DNA of 64,000 nucleotides from Burkholderia plantarii. GTDB taxonomy: Bacteria; Pseudomonadota; Gammaproteobacteria; Burkholderiales; Burkholderiaceae. Where the stretch lies: NCBI RefSeq assembly GCF_001411805.1, contig NZ_CP007212.1, positions 124,001-188,000 on the forward strand. Reading direction: 5' to 3'. Below the pieces are notes generated by a model that saw only the letters and a list, made by a program, of their open reading frames with translations, ran no database searches and was not told where the DNA came from. This document shows positions 9,211 to 17,701 of the stretch, in pieces (the first letter of the stretch is position 1; every line of letters begins with the position of its first letter). Made by a program: the position numbers and the translations under genes.

Positions 9211-10277
9211 GTCTTTTTCCTGGTTGGCCGGGGGGCTCCCGGCGGCGCGACCGATTCGCGCTCGACGAGCGAGATGTCCGTGAACAGCGTGGGCTCGGCC
9301 GCGGCGGGGGCATCGTCCCGGCGCATCACGCGCTCGACCATCGCGGCGGCCATGGCCGGCACCGGCAGCTGCACGGTGGTCAGCGCCGGGTTCGAGATGG
9401 CGGCGAGGAAGTGGCCGTCCATGCCGACGACCGAGACGTCGCCGGGCACCGCGAGGCCCGCCTCGCGCAGCCCGGCCATCAGGCCGAGCGCCATCAGGTC
9501 GTTGACGGCCACCACGCCGCCAGGCCGCGTCGCGGCGGGCTCGGCCGCGAGCCGCCGGGCCAGCGCGCGGCCGTTCTCGGCGATCATCGCGTCGCCGTAT
9601 TCGTCGACGGTGCCGCTGTCGAGCACGCGCGCGCCGGCCGCGAGCCCGGCCTCGCTGGCGGCGGCGAGGAAGCCGTCGATCTTGTCGCGCCGGCTCATCG
9701 TCATGCCGGCCAGCGTGGCGTAGGCGAGCCGCGTATGGCCGTGCGCGATCAGGTGGCGCGTGGCGAGGCGCGCGGCGCCGAAGTTGTCGGGCGTGACGTG
9801 GCCGATGCGCGTGTGGCCGCCACCGGTGGCGCGCCGGTCGTAGCTGACCACCACCATGCCGCGTTCGGCGGCGGTCTCCAGATGACGCTCGTCGGCCAGC
9901 GACGAGATCACGATCACGCGGCGCACGCCCTGCGAGAGCAGGTCGTCGAAGAACGACGCCTCCTTCACCGGGTCGCGGTAGGTGTTGCCGATCAGCACGC
10001 GGTGGCCGTAGCGCTCCTGCGCGAGGGTTTCCACCTCGCGCGCGATGTAGCCGTACATCGGGTTGGCGATCGACGGCACCAGCAGCCCGACCAGCGGCGT
10101 CTGGCCGGTTTTCAGCTGCCGCGCCAGCTTGCTCGGGCGATAGTCGAGCGCGTCCATCGCGGCGCGCACGCGCGCGAGGGTTTCCTCGCGCATCTGGTCG
10201 ACGCGGCCGTTGAGGACGTTCGATACCGTGCTGACCGACACGCCGGCGTGGCGCGCGACATCCTGAATGGTGCTCAT
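9207..10277 (-). CDS. LacI-family transcriptional regulator
   Basis: A 356-aa repressor. The N-terminal helix-turn-helix (MSTIQDVARHAGVSVSTVS) and hinge helix (RPSKLARQLKTG) are followed by a periplasmic-binding-protein-like effector domain with GLLVPSIANP and DGHFLAAISNPALTTV. It sits inside the operon it probably controls, 19 bases after dctQM and overlapping the dehydrogenase, so it would be autoregulated. The 29-bp palindrome at 13297-13325 is its best candidate operator. The effector is likely the TRAP substrate or a metabolite of it. Confidence 0.9.
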   Translation of the reverse strand: MSTIQDVARHAGVSVSTVSNVLNGRVDQMREETLARVRAAMDALDYRPSKLARQLKTGQTPLVGLLVPSIANPMYGYIAREVETLAQERYGHRVLIGNTYRDPVKEASFFDDLLSQGVRRVIVISSLADERHLETAAERGMVVVSYDRRATGGGHTRIGHVTPDNFGAARLATRHLIAHGHTRLAYATLAGMTMSRRDKIDGFLAAASEAGLAAGARVLDSGTVDEYGDAMIAENGRALARRLAAEPAATRPGGVVAVNDLMALGLMAGLREAGLAVPGDVSVVGMDGHFLAAISNPALTTVQLPVPAMAAAMVERVMRRDDAPAAAEPTLFTDISLVERESVAPPGAPRPTRKKT

Positions 10278-10296
10278 GGCTGGGTGTGTAGAGGCG

Positions 10297-12189
10297 CTAC
10301 AGGCCGAAGCGGTTCGGCAACCACAATGAAAACGACGGCACCAGAATCAGTACCACCAAAGCGGCGCACAGTACCACCAGATACTTGAGCATGGGGCGCG
10401 CCACCGCCTTCACGTCGGTGCCGGTGATCGCGCAGGTGGCGAACAGGCCGAGCCCGACGGGCGGCGCGAACAGGCCGAGCCCCATCGCCACCACGATCAC
10501 GGTGCCGAAGTGCAGCGGATCGATGCCGAGCTGGGTGGCGATCGGCGTGAGCAGCGGCCCGAAGATGATCAGCGCGGGCGCGCCCTCGAGCACCGCGCCG
10601 AACACGATCATCAGCAGCACCGAGAGCAGCACGAACAGGGTCGGCCCGTACTGATGCGCGAACGCGATCATCGAATCGGACACCAGTGCCGGGATCTGCT
10701 CGACGGTCAGCGCGAACGAGACGCTGGACGCCGCCGCGACGATGAACAGGATGCTGCTGGCCATCGACGCCGAGCGCACGAACACGCGCACGATCGAGCG
10801 CGGCGTGAGTTCGCGGAACGCGAGCCAGCCCACCAGCAGCGCGTAGACCACCGCGAACGCCGACACCTCGGTGGAGGTGGCGATGCCCGAGGTCACGCCC
10901 TTGCCGATCATCGCGATCATCACCAGCGCGACCAGCGCGCCGCCCGCCAGCGGCAGCCAGTGGCGCGGGTTCGGCAGCGCGGCGGCCACGTCGATGCGGC
11001 GCCCGGCGATCACGGCCACCACGGCCAGCGCCACCGCCAGCACCACGGCCGGCACCACGCCCGCCAGGAACAGTCCGGCGATCGAGATGTTGGCCACGAA
11101 GCCCATGATGATCATGTTCACACAGGGCGGGATGGTCTCGGCCATCACCGCGCTGCAGGCCAGCAGCGCGGCGGCCTCGTCCGGATCCTCGCCGCTCTGG
11201 CGCACCGCCGGCATCACCACGCCGCCCACCGCGGCGATGTCGGCCAGCTTCGAGCCCGACACGCCCGAGAAGAACGCCGTGGCGATGATGGTGATCAGGC
11301 CGAGGCCGCCGCGCACGCGCCCGAACAGCCGCAACAGCAGCTCGATCAGGCGCGAGGACATGCCGTTGGTTTCCATCAGCAGGCCGGCCAGCACGAAGAA
11401 CGGGATCGCCAGCAGCACGAAGTGGTCGGTGCCGGCCATCACCTGCTGCGCGTAGACCAGCATCGGCAGCGACGGATCGGCGAGGAAGTAGAGCAGCGCC
11501 GAGAGCGCCAGCACGAAGCCGATCGGCACGCCGAGCAGCAGCCCGCCGAAGAAGCCCGCCGCCAGCAGCAGCCCCGGCGAGAGCGCGTGGCCGGGTACGA
11601 ACGCGTTCCAGGCCACCACCGCGGCGGCGGCCAGCACGCCGCCGAGGAAGGTGCCGAGCACCGTGGCGCGCGGGCCGTTCAGCGCGTTGGCGAGCGCGAA
11701 GATCGCCATGAACGCGCTGCCGGCCACCAGCGGATAGACGTCGATCCAGGCCGGCAGCCCGCTCGGCGTCATCTGGCCGTAGGAATCGACCAGCAGCAGG
11801 CACGACGACACGCAGAGGTTGCCCGCCACGCCCGCGATCACCCAGTGGCCGAGCTGCACCAGCGCGGGCTGCCAGCGCGCCGGCAGCAGGCCGCGGAACA
11901 GGTCCACGCCCACGTGCTGGCTGCGCGCGAGCACGGTGGCCGCGCCGCAGAACACCAGCACGATCATCAGCGCGCCCGCCACCTCCTCGGCCCAGTCCAC
12001 CGGGTCGTGCAGGAAGTAGCGGTAGATCACCGAGATGAACACCACGGCGACGTCGGCGGCCAGTACCGCCGCGCAGAAATGTTCGATGCCGCGCAGCAGG
12101 CAGCCGAGGCCGCGCGCGAGCCGGGTGGTCTCGCCGAAGCCGGGCGCGGCGGCCGCGGCCCGGCCCGACGGGGTGGGCAGGGCGCTCAT
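10297..12189 (-). CDS. dctM: TRAP transporter fused DctQM permease
   Basis: A 630-aa inner-membrane protein joining both TRAP permease subunits. The first part (about residues 30-170) is a DctQ-type four-helix unit (RYFLHDPVDWAEE, ARSQHVGVDLFRG). The rest is a DctM-type large subunit with GVPIGFVLALSAL, FFVLAGLLMETNGMSSRL and GLGLFAPPVGLGLF. It works with the binding protein encoded four bases upstream to import an organic acid by sodium-driven antiport. QM fusions are known in the family, so this is a variant and not an artefact. Confidence 0.93.
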   Translation of the reverse strand: MSALPTPSGRAAAAAPGFGETTRLARGLGCLLRGIEHFCAAVLAADVAVVFISVIYRYFLHDPVDWAEEVAGALMIVLVFCGAATVLARSQHVGVDLFRGLLPARWQPALVQLGHWVIAGVAGNLCVSSCLLLVDSYGQMTPSGLPAWIDVYPLVAGSAFMAIFALANALNGPRATVLGTFLGGVLAAAAVVAWNAFVPGHALSPGLLLAAGFFGGLLLGVPIGFVLALSALLYFLADPSLPMLVYAQQVMAGTDHFVLLAIPFFVLAGLLMETNGMSSRLIELLLRLFGRVRGGLGLITIIATAFFSGVSGSKLADIAAVGGVVMPAVRQSGEDPDEAAALLACSAVMAETIPPCVNMIIMGFVANISIAGLFLAGVVPAVVLAVALAVVAVIAGRRIDVAAALPNPRHWLPLAGGALVALVMIAMIGKGVTSGIATSTEVSAFAVVYALLVGWLAFRELTPRSIVRVFVRSASMASSILFIVAAASSVSFALTVEQIPALVSDSMIAFAHQYGPTLFVLLSVLLMIVFGAVLEGAPALIIFGPLLTPIATQLGIDPLHFGTVIVVAMGLGLFAPPVGLGLFATCAITGTDVKAVARPMLKYLVVLCAALVVLILVPSFSLWLPNRFGL

Positions 12190-12193
12190 CGGC

Positions 12194-13225
12194 TCAGCCC
12201 CGCGCGGCGACGATCGCCGGGAACAGCGGCGCGGTGGCCGGATACTGCTTCGCGAAGCTCGCGTAGAGCTTCGCCTGCATCTCGCGGCGCACCGCGTCGC
12301 GGTCGGCCGCCGACATCGGCGCGAAGCTCATGCCGCGCTTCCTCAGCTCCTGTTCGGCGTTCGCGGCGGTCTGGATCGCGGTCTGGCGCTGCTTGCGGGT
12401 GGCGTCCTGCACGGCCGCCTGGAACGGGCCGCGCAGGTCCGCCGGGAGCTTCGCCAGGGCGCGGCGGCCCATCGTCACGACGATCGGGCTGAACACGTGC
12501 TGGGTCTGCCAGCACGACTTCACCACCTCGTCGAACTTGCTCGCCAGCACGGTCGCGCAGTCGTGCTCGAAGCCGTCCACCACGCCGGTCTGCGCGGCCA
12601 TGTAGAGCTCACCGACCGGAATCGGGGTGGGTACCGCGCCCATCAGCCGGAACGTGTCCATGAAGGCCGGCGTGGGCAGCACGCGCAGCTTCATGCCCTT
12701 GAGCTCGGCCAGCGAGTGGACCGGCTTCTTGGTGAACACGTTGCGCCCGCCGAACGAGTAGCCCCAGGTGATGATCGAGCAGCCCGCGCGCTGCTGCAGC
12801 AGCTTGTCGAAGCTCGCGCCGACCGGGCCGTCCATGGCGCGGCCGACGTGGTCGAAACCGTCGAACAGGTAGCCGAGATCGAGCATGCCGAGCTCGGGCA
12901 GCGCGGTGGCCCAGATCGACGAGCCCGCCACCATCATGTCCACGGCGCCCACCTTGACCTGCTGGACCACGTCGCTTTCCTTGCCGAGCTGGTTGTTCGG
13001 GAAGAAGTCGATGCGGATCCGGTCGCCGACGCTCGCCTTCAGGTTCGCGGCCAGATCCTGGTACCAGACGTAGTGCGCGGCGTTCTCGTTGGCCGGCATC
13101 GACGAGGACAGCCGCAGCGCGACCGGCGCGTCGGCGCGTGCGAGGCCCGCGAGGCCGAGGCCCGCCGTGGCGAGCGAGGCCGCCGAGGCGGTCTGGAGGA
13201 AGCGTCTTCTCGAAATCGACTGCAT
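12194..13225 (-). CDS. dctP: TRAP transporter solute-binding protein DctP
   Basis: A 343-aa periplasmic substrate-binding protein. The N-terminus SRRRFLQTASAAS followed by a hydrophobic stretch is a twin-arginine-type signal. The mature protein shows the DctP-family core: a conserved Arg in GMKLRVLPTP that salt-bridges the substrate carboxylate, then GAVPTPIPVGELYMA and GVVDGFEHD. It is the first gene of the leftward operon and lies downstream of the palindromic promoter region at 13297-13328. The ligand is therefore probably a carboxylate such as a sugar acid; the precise compound is unknown. Confidence 0.92.
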   Translation of the reverse strand: MQSISRRRFLQTASAASLATAGLGLAGLARADAPVALRLSSSMPANENAAHYVWYQDLAANLKASVGDRIRIDFFPNNQLGKESDVVQQVKVGAVDMMVAGSSIWATALPELGMLDLGYLFDGFDHVGRAMDGPVGASFDKLLQQRAGCSIITWGYSFGGRNVFTKKPVHSLAELKGMKLRVLPTPAFMDTFRLMGAVPTPIPVGELYMAAQTGVVDGFEHDCATVLASKFDEVVKSCWQTQHVFSPIVVTMGRRALAKLPADLRGPFQAAVQDATRKQRQTAIQTAANAEQELRKRGMSFAPMSAADRDAVRREMQAKLYASFAKQYPATAPLFPAIVAARG

Positions 13226-13296
13226 GGTGTGGTGTCTCCTGGGTGCCGCGCCTGGCGCGAGTGGATGTCGTGAGTCGTCGCGACGGCCACGCAGCG

Positions 13297-13328
13297 ACTG
13301 TATCGATTTAGTGTATCGATATAGTCAA
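13297..13328 (-). promoter_or_regulatory. Operator palindrome and promoter of the TRAP operon
   Basis: Positions 13297-13325 form an imperfect 29-bp palindrome with arms ACTNTATCGAT and ATCGATANAGT centred on 13311. Read leftward, the outer arm merges with TTGACT (plus-strand 13323-13328), a near-consensus -35 element, so a bound dimer would cover the promoter. It lies about 75 bases before the dctP start codon. The co-encoded LacI-type protein is the natural candidate ligand. Confidence 0.6.
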
Positions 13329-13629
13329 CCACGGATCAGGCCGGTGCAACTCGGTGTTTTCCCGCCGTTGGAAGGGGCGACGCAGTTCGCTGTGACGAAA
13401 TTGATCGTGCGGTGGCGGGCGGTTTCGTAGTTTTACGATGGCTCGAAGGGGAGCAATGAACGATAGTTCTTCGCGTTTCGATCAGGTTGGTGTTCGGGGT
13501 ACGCAAATAAAAACCGGCCGGTTGTCTGAAAACGAGGCGATACCCCGTAGCCAGAGCGCGACGCGCATCAAGGTCAAGGGTTCGAGGACAAGTCAATTGA
13601 ATGCGAAAGCACACGGGAAACGGCGGGGG

Positions 13630-14490
13630 ATGCATGCGGCGTGGCGGATTTTCCGGTCCGGCGGGAGCCGGCGATACGGGGTCCGAGGCGCGGCCATGAC
13701 GCTGCTGGCCATCGGCATGGCCGCGCACGCGGCAACCACCGAGCCCGCGGCATCCGCGCCGCTCGCCGATCCCGCCGCGTCCGCCGTCGATCCCGCCCAG
13801 TCCGCCGCACCCGGGCCCGCGCCGTCCGGACCGAAACTCAACGTCGGCGGCCTGTACGACTACCTGCCCGGCGACACCTCCTCGATCATGAAACCGATCC
13901 GCAACGACGGCGACGAGACCGGCTTCGTCGTCGTCGAGATCAAGCGCATCGCCTTCGATGCCGACGACCACCTTCACGAGTCGCCGCAGCCGGGCGACGG
14001 CGCGCTCGAGGACCGCCTGATCGTCAGTCCCAACCGGCTGATCGTGCCGCCGCAGGGCACGCGCAGCACCCGCATCCTCTATGTCGGCAAGCGCGAGGTC
14101 GAGCAGTACTTCCGCGTGCGCTACCTGCCGGTCCAGCCGTCGCGCAAGGCCGGCTTCGACGTGTCGCCGGAGGTCGAACGCCGGGCCGCCCGCGCCGGCA
14201 TCAAGGTGCTGATCGGCTATGGCGAGATCGTGTTCGTGCGCCCGAGCCACGAGCACTACGACACGCGCTTCGACGACACGCCGGACGCGCTGCGCATCGT
14301 CAATCGCGGCAACACCACCGTGGTGCTCGACAACTACCGCGTGAGCGCCCGCAACCAGGCGGGCGACGAGCCGTCGCGCCACTTCATCCTGCCGGGTCGC
14401 ACGCTGACGGTGAAGAAGCAGGATGTCCGGTCGGTCGCGTTCGATCTCGAGGAAGGCCGGCATACGCGCCACCAGCACTTCGATTTCTAG
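13630..14490 (+). CDS. cblB: Fimbrial periplasmic chaperone (CblB/CooB/CfaA type)
   Basis: Pilus-assembly chaperone of the alpha (CFA/I, cable pilus) class; it holds pilin subunits in the periplasm before the usher. Hallmarks are LIVSPNRLIVPPQGTRSTR and then QYFRVRYLPV, the subunit-binding edge-strand region. The start is uncertain. ATG 13630 gives 286 aa with a positively charged leader and hydrophobic core TLLAIGMAAHA. ATG 13696 gives a short clean signal. An upstream ATG at 13456 has the best Shine-Dalgarno sequence (AAGGGGAG) but would add an implausible 58-aa prefix. It is first in the chaperone-pilin-usher-tip order seen in cblBACD and cooBACD. Confidence 0.82.
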   Translation: MHAAWRIFRSGGSRRYGVRGAAMTLLAIGMAAHAATTEPAASAPLADPAASAVDPAQSAAPGPAPSGPKLNVGGLYDYLPGDTSSIMKPIRNDGDETGFVVVEIKRIAFDADDHLHESPQPGDGALEDRLIVSPNRLIVPPQGTRSTRILYVGKREVEQYFRVRYLPVQPSRKAGFDVSPEVERRAARAGIKVLIGYGEIVFVRPSHEHYDTRFDDTPDALRIVNRGNTTVVLDNYRVSARNQAGDEPSRHFILPGRTLTVKKQDVRSVAFDLEEGRHTRHQHFDF

Positions 14491-14627
14491 CCTGCCGCGC
14501 CCGGTCGCGCCACCGGCTTCGCGCGCCCCCCCGATTCGTCCGTTTTCGTTTTCCCGCTGACTGAAACGTCAGTGCCACTCGGTCGTTCCATGACGGCCGT
14601 ATTCGTCAATCCAAGAGGTATTCAGTC

Positions 14628-15161
14628 ATGCTTAGCAAGCTCGCTTTCCAGTCCCTGGTCGCCGCGTCCGTCGCCGCAGTCGGCATCGCGCACGCCGACA
14701 CGGTGCAGCAGAACATCCAGCTGCGCGCCACGGTGCCGTCCGGCACGTCCTACGTGAAGGCGGTGGGCGGTTGGCCGGCCGATGCGGTGGACTTCGTCTA
14801 CGACCAGAACACGCAGAAGCTGCGCAACCCGCCCGTGATCGGCCTGCGCATGCGCAACAACATGGGCACGGGCCCCGGCGCCGGGGGCGTGATTCTGGCC
14901 AGCCTCTCGTACCCGATCGTGCTCAGCGACGGCGTGGCCACCGACGATCTGCCCGTGCAGGCCTCGATCAGCGGCAGCGCGCTGACGAAGCCGGTCGTGC
15001 TGAGCACGACCGGGCAGCAGATCTACAACGACAAGGCCGGCGCGGAAGTGGACGGCGCGCTGACGCTGCACGTGCAGGACGACGCGAAGCTGAATCCGGG
15101 CCAGTCCTATCAGGGCACGGCCGCGCTCGTGTTCGACTTCCAGCCGGCGCCGGCGCAGTAA
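14628..15161 (+). CDS. cblA: Major pilin, CFA/I / cable-pilus class
   Basis: A 177-aa precursor with a clear signal peptide (core LVAASVAAVGIAHA, cleavage before DTVQQNIQL). The mature protein of about 154 aa lacks cysteines, as alpha-class pilins do, and begins with the alternating strand (VQQNIQLRATVP) expected for donor-strand exchange. Its C-terminus GTAALVFDFQPAP is the last beta strand. It follows the chaperone by about 140 bases, a spacing that often lets pilin be expressed separately or more highly. The assignment rests on gene order plus these features, since such pilins diverge strongly. Confidence 0.8.
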   Translation: MLSKLAFQSLVAASVAAVGIAHADTVQQNIQLRATVPSGTSYVKAVGGWPADAVDFVYDQNTQKLRNPPVIGLRMRNNMGTGPGAGGVILASLSYPIVLSDGVATDDLPVQASISGSALTKPVVLSTTGQQIYNDKAGAEVDGALTLHVQDDAKLNPGQSYQGTAALVFDFQPAPAQ

Positions 15162-15202
15162 TGTCCCCCCGCCGTTCATGATCCGCGCTCCAGACCGACC
15201 TC

Positions 15203-17701
15203 GTGCCGATCCGCCTCCATCGCCTTGCCTGCGGCGCCCTGCTTGCATTTTCAGCCGCGCGCAGCTTCGCCGGACACATGGAGCTTCAGCCGACGCGCTA
15301 CATGAACGATCTGCCCGACGGTTTCGCGAGCGCGATCTATGACGCGCCGCTGGCCGTCCGGGTAGAGGTCGACGGTCGCTACCTGGCCGACGCGATGGTG
15401 GTGCTGGATCGCCACGATCGCGTCACGCTCACGCAGATGATGGCGGGCGCCGAGAGCACGATCCCGCTCGAGCGGCGCAACGAGTACGAGGCCGTGCTGC
15501 GCCGCGGCCTCACGCTCGGTACCTGCTCGGGGCTCGACTGCCGCGCCGGCATCGTGCGCAGCGCGTTCGGCCTCGCGGATTCGAAGCTCGCCCTGTTCAC
15601 GGACCGCGGCGCCGCCGATGCCGCCAGCGCCACCTATCTCACGCCCCCGGCGCGCGGCAGCGGCGGCGCGGTGCTCTCGCACGGCCTGTCGCTCGTGAGC
15701 GATCCGGGCGGCGGGGCGAGCAGCCTCAACTACGATCTGTCGATCTCTTCCAACCTCGGCAGCTGGACCGCCTACTCGGACCTGCAGGTGATCTACGAAC
15801 ACTACCGCTCGTTCGGCGGCTTCGGCGGCGACCAGTGGCGCAAGTACCTGAACGACGCCTACCTGCAGCGCGAGTTCCACGGCTACTACGCGCGCGCCGG
15901 GATTTTCGCGCCCGACAATTCGACCGACCAGGGCAACCTCGCGCCGCTGCCCTACGCCGGCGCGGACACCATCGCGGGCTTCTCGATCGGCTCGTCGGAC
16001 ACGCTGCTGCGCTCCGACCGGCACGCCAGCATGATCCCGCTGACCGTCAACGCGAACCGCGCCGGCCGCGTCGAGATCTACAAGGACGGCCGGATGCTGG
16101 CCACGCGGGTGGTGCAGCCCGGCGTCACCGAACTGCCCACCGAGGATCTGCCGAACGGCATCTACACGGTGGAGGTGCGGCTCTACGAGGGCAACCAGCT
16201 GGTGTCGAGCATGCCGGAGAGCATCTACAAGCCGACCAACTGGAACGGCCGCAGCCGCTGGCGGTTTCGCGTCTACGGCGGGCGCCGCTTCGCGCCGTGG
16301 GACGGTGCGTTCGACGACACCGGGCGGGGCGACTGGGCCGGCGGCGCGCAGCTCGGCTACCTGCTCACGCCACGGCTGCGCGGCGGCGTGACGGTGTCCT
16401 ACCAGGGCGACGACACGCCGGTGGGCCTGTTCGTCGACTACCAGTTCAACGACAGCGCGCGGCTTTACGTGAATCCCTATTATTCGTCGCGGCGCGGCTC
16501 GGGCTTCGAGGTCCAGGGCACGCTGCGCGCGGGCACCGCGAGCCTGGCCGTCACGCACCGCTACGCGCAGGTCAAGTACAGCCGCCGCGTGCGGACCTAC
16601 GACGGCAGCCCGCTGCCGGTCTACACCGACATCTCGCGCTACAGCAGCGTGGTCGGCTCGTGGCAGGTCAACGAGCACAACCGCCTGAGCACGAGCCTGC
16701 GGTTCGATCACGTCCATGCCCAGCACACCATCGACCTGTCGTTCTATCGCGATCTCGTGACCCACGGCGGCACGCAGATCCAGGCGTTCGTGAGCCTGTA
16801 CGACCGGCCGGCCGCGTGGAGCGGCCACGACATCCGCCAGCGCGAGCACGGCGTGATGATCGGCCTGACCGGCACGTTCGGGCGCGGCAGCGACCAGTTC
16901 AACGTCAGCACGGGCGCGGGCCGCACGGCGGCCGGTCTCGACCGCTCGGTCAACCTCGGCTACCAGCACAACTTCGCGCACGGCGCCGTGCAGTCGATCG
17001 ACGTCGCCGGCAACTATGCGCGCGGCGGCAGCTCGGCCACGGCGTCGGCGCGCTTCTCGGCGCGTCACCTTAGCGGCGACGGCTACGTGCAGTACGCGAC
17101 CGGCAGCGGCGACGCCTCGCTGGGCCTGAACCTGCGCAGCACCACGGCGATCGGCGGCTGGGCGATCGGCGAGGCGGCCTCGGACCTCGGCGCCGCGCGC
17201 TCGGCGGTGGTGCTCGACGTCGGCGCCGATGGTGCCGCGCTGCCCGCCGGCCTGGTGGCGCGCATGAGCGACGGGCAGTTCGTGACGCTGCATGCGGGGC
17301 GCAACCTGGTGGCGGTCGATCCGTATCGCACCGCCCACCTGAGCTTCGACCAGCTCGACGGCAAGACGGGCGGGGTGCGTTTCCGGCCCGAATCGATGTC
17401 GGTGCAGCTGTATCCGGGCGGGGTGGTGCATCGCAAGCTCGACGCGATCCGCACCATCACGGTGGTGGGGCGCGTCGTCGATGCGAACGGCCGGCCGCGC
17501 ACCGGCATCCGCATCGTCAATCACGCCGGCCAGGCCTGGCCGGAAAGCGACGGCGTGTTCACGATGGAGGTGAGCCGGCAGCAGCCCACCATCGAGATCT
17601 TCGACGGCGGGCGCGATGTCTGCCACGTCGACCTGCGCCACCGGATCGTGCGGCCCGACGCGAGCGGGGTGGCCGTGCTGGGAGACCTGACATGTCGATG
17701 A
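15203..17701 (+). CDS. cblC: Outer-membrane usher, alpha-fimbriae (CblC/CfaC type)
   Basis: An 832-aa usher that threads pilin through the outer membrane. It starts at GTG 15203 with a signal peptide (ACGALLAFSAARSFAG). Typical segments are LNYDLSISSNLG, the tyrosine- and glycine-rich barrel strands, the plug-region ELPTEDLPNGIYTVEV, and YVNPYYSSRRGSGF. The last about 80 residues form an Ig/carboxypeptidase-regulatory-like domain (VVGRVVDANGRPRTGIRIVN) ending in a pair of Cys separated by strands. It overlaps the tip-protein gene by ten bases, so the two are coupled. Length fits the alpha-class ushers. Confidence 0.88.
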   Translation: MPIRLHRLACGALLAFSAARSFAGHMELQPTRYMNDLPDGFASAIYDAPLAVRVEVDGRYLADAMVVLDRHDRVTLTQMMAGAESTIPLERRNEYEAVLRRGLTLGTCSGLDCRAGIVRSAFGLADSKLALFTDRGAADAASATYLTPPARGSGGAVLSHGLSLVSDPGGGASSLNYDLSISSNLGSWTAYSDLQVIYEHYRSFGGFGGDQWRKYLNDAYLQREFHGYYARAGIFAPDNSTDQGNLAPLPYAGADTIAGFSIGSSDTLLRSDRHASMIPLTVNANRAGRVEIYKDGRMLATRVVQPGVTELPTEDLPNGIYTVEVRLYEGNQLVSSMPESIYKPTNWNGRSRWRFRVYGGRRFAPWDGAFDDTGRGDWAGGAQLGYLLTPRLRGGVTVSYQGDDTPVGLFVDYQFNDSARLYVNPYYSSRRGSGFEVQGTLRAGTASLAVTHRYAQVKYSRRVRTYDGSPLPVYTDISRYSSVVGSWQVNEHNRLSTSLRFDHVHAQHTIDLSFYRDLVTHGGTQIQAFVSLYDRPAAWSGHDIRQREHGVMIGLTGTFGRGSDQFNVSTGAGRTAAGLDRSVNLGYQHNFAHGAVQSIDVAGNYARGGSSATASARFSARHLSGDGYVQYATGSGDASLGLNLRSTTAIGGWAIGEAASDLGAARSAVVLDVGADGAALPAGLVARMSDGQFVTLHAGRNLVAVDPYRTAHLSFDQLDGKTGGVRFRPESMSVQLYPGGVVHRKLDAIRTITVVGRVVDANGRPRTGIRIVNHAGQAWPESDGVFTMEVSRQQPTIEIFDGGRDVCHVDLRHRIVRPDASGVAVLGDLTCR

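Noticed and set aside
13456..13629. N-terminal extension of the fimbrial chaperone from ATG 13456
   Set aside because: Although AAGGGGAG is a good ribosome binding site, the prefix would bury the signal peptide; a start at 13630 or 13696 fits the family.
15251..17641. Long leftward open frame inside the usher gene
   Set aside because: Antisense shadow with no start context or recognisable motif; the usher frame is clearly coding.
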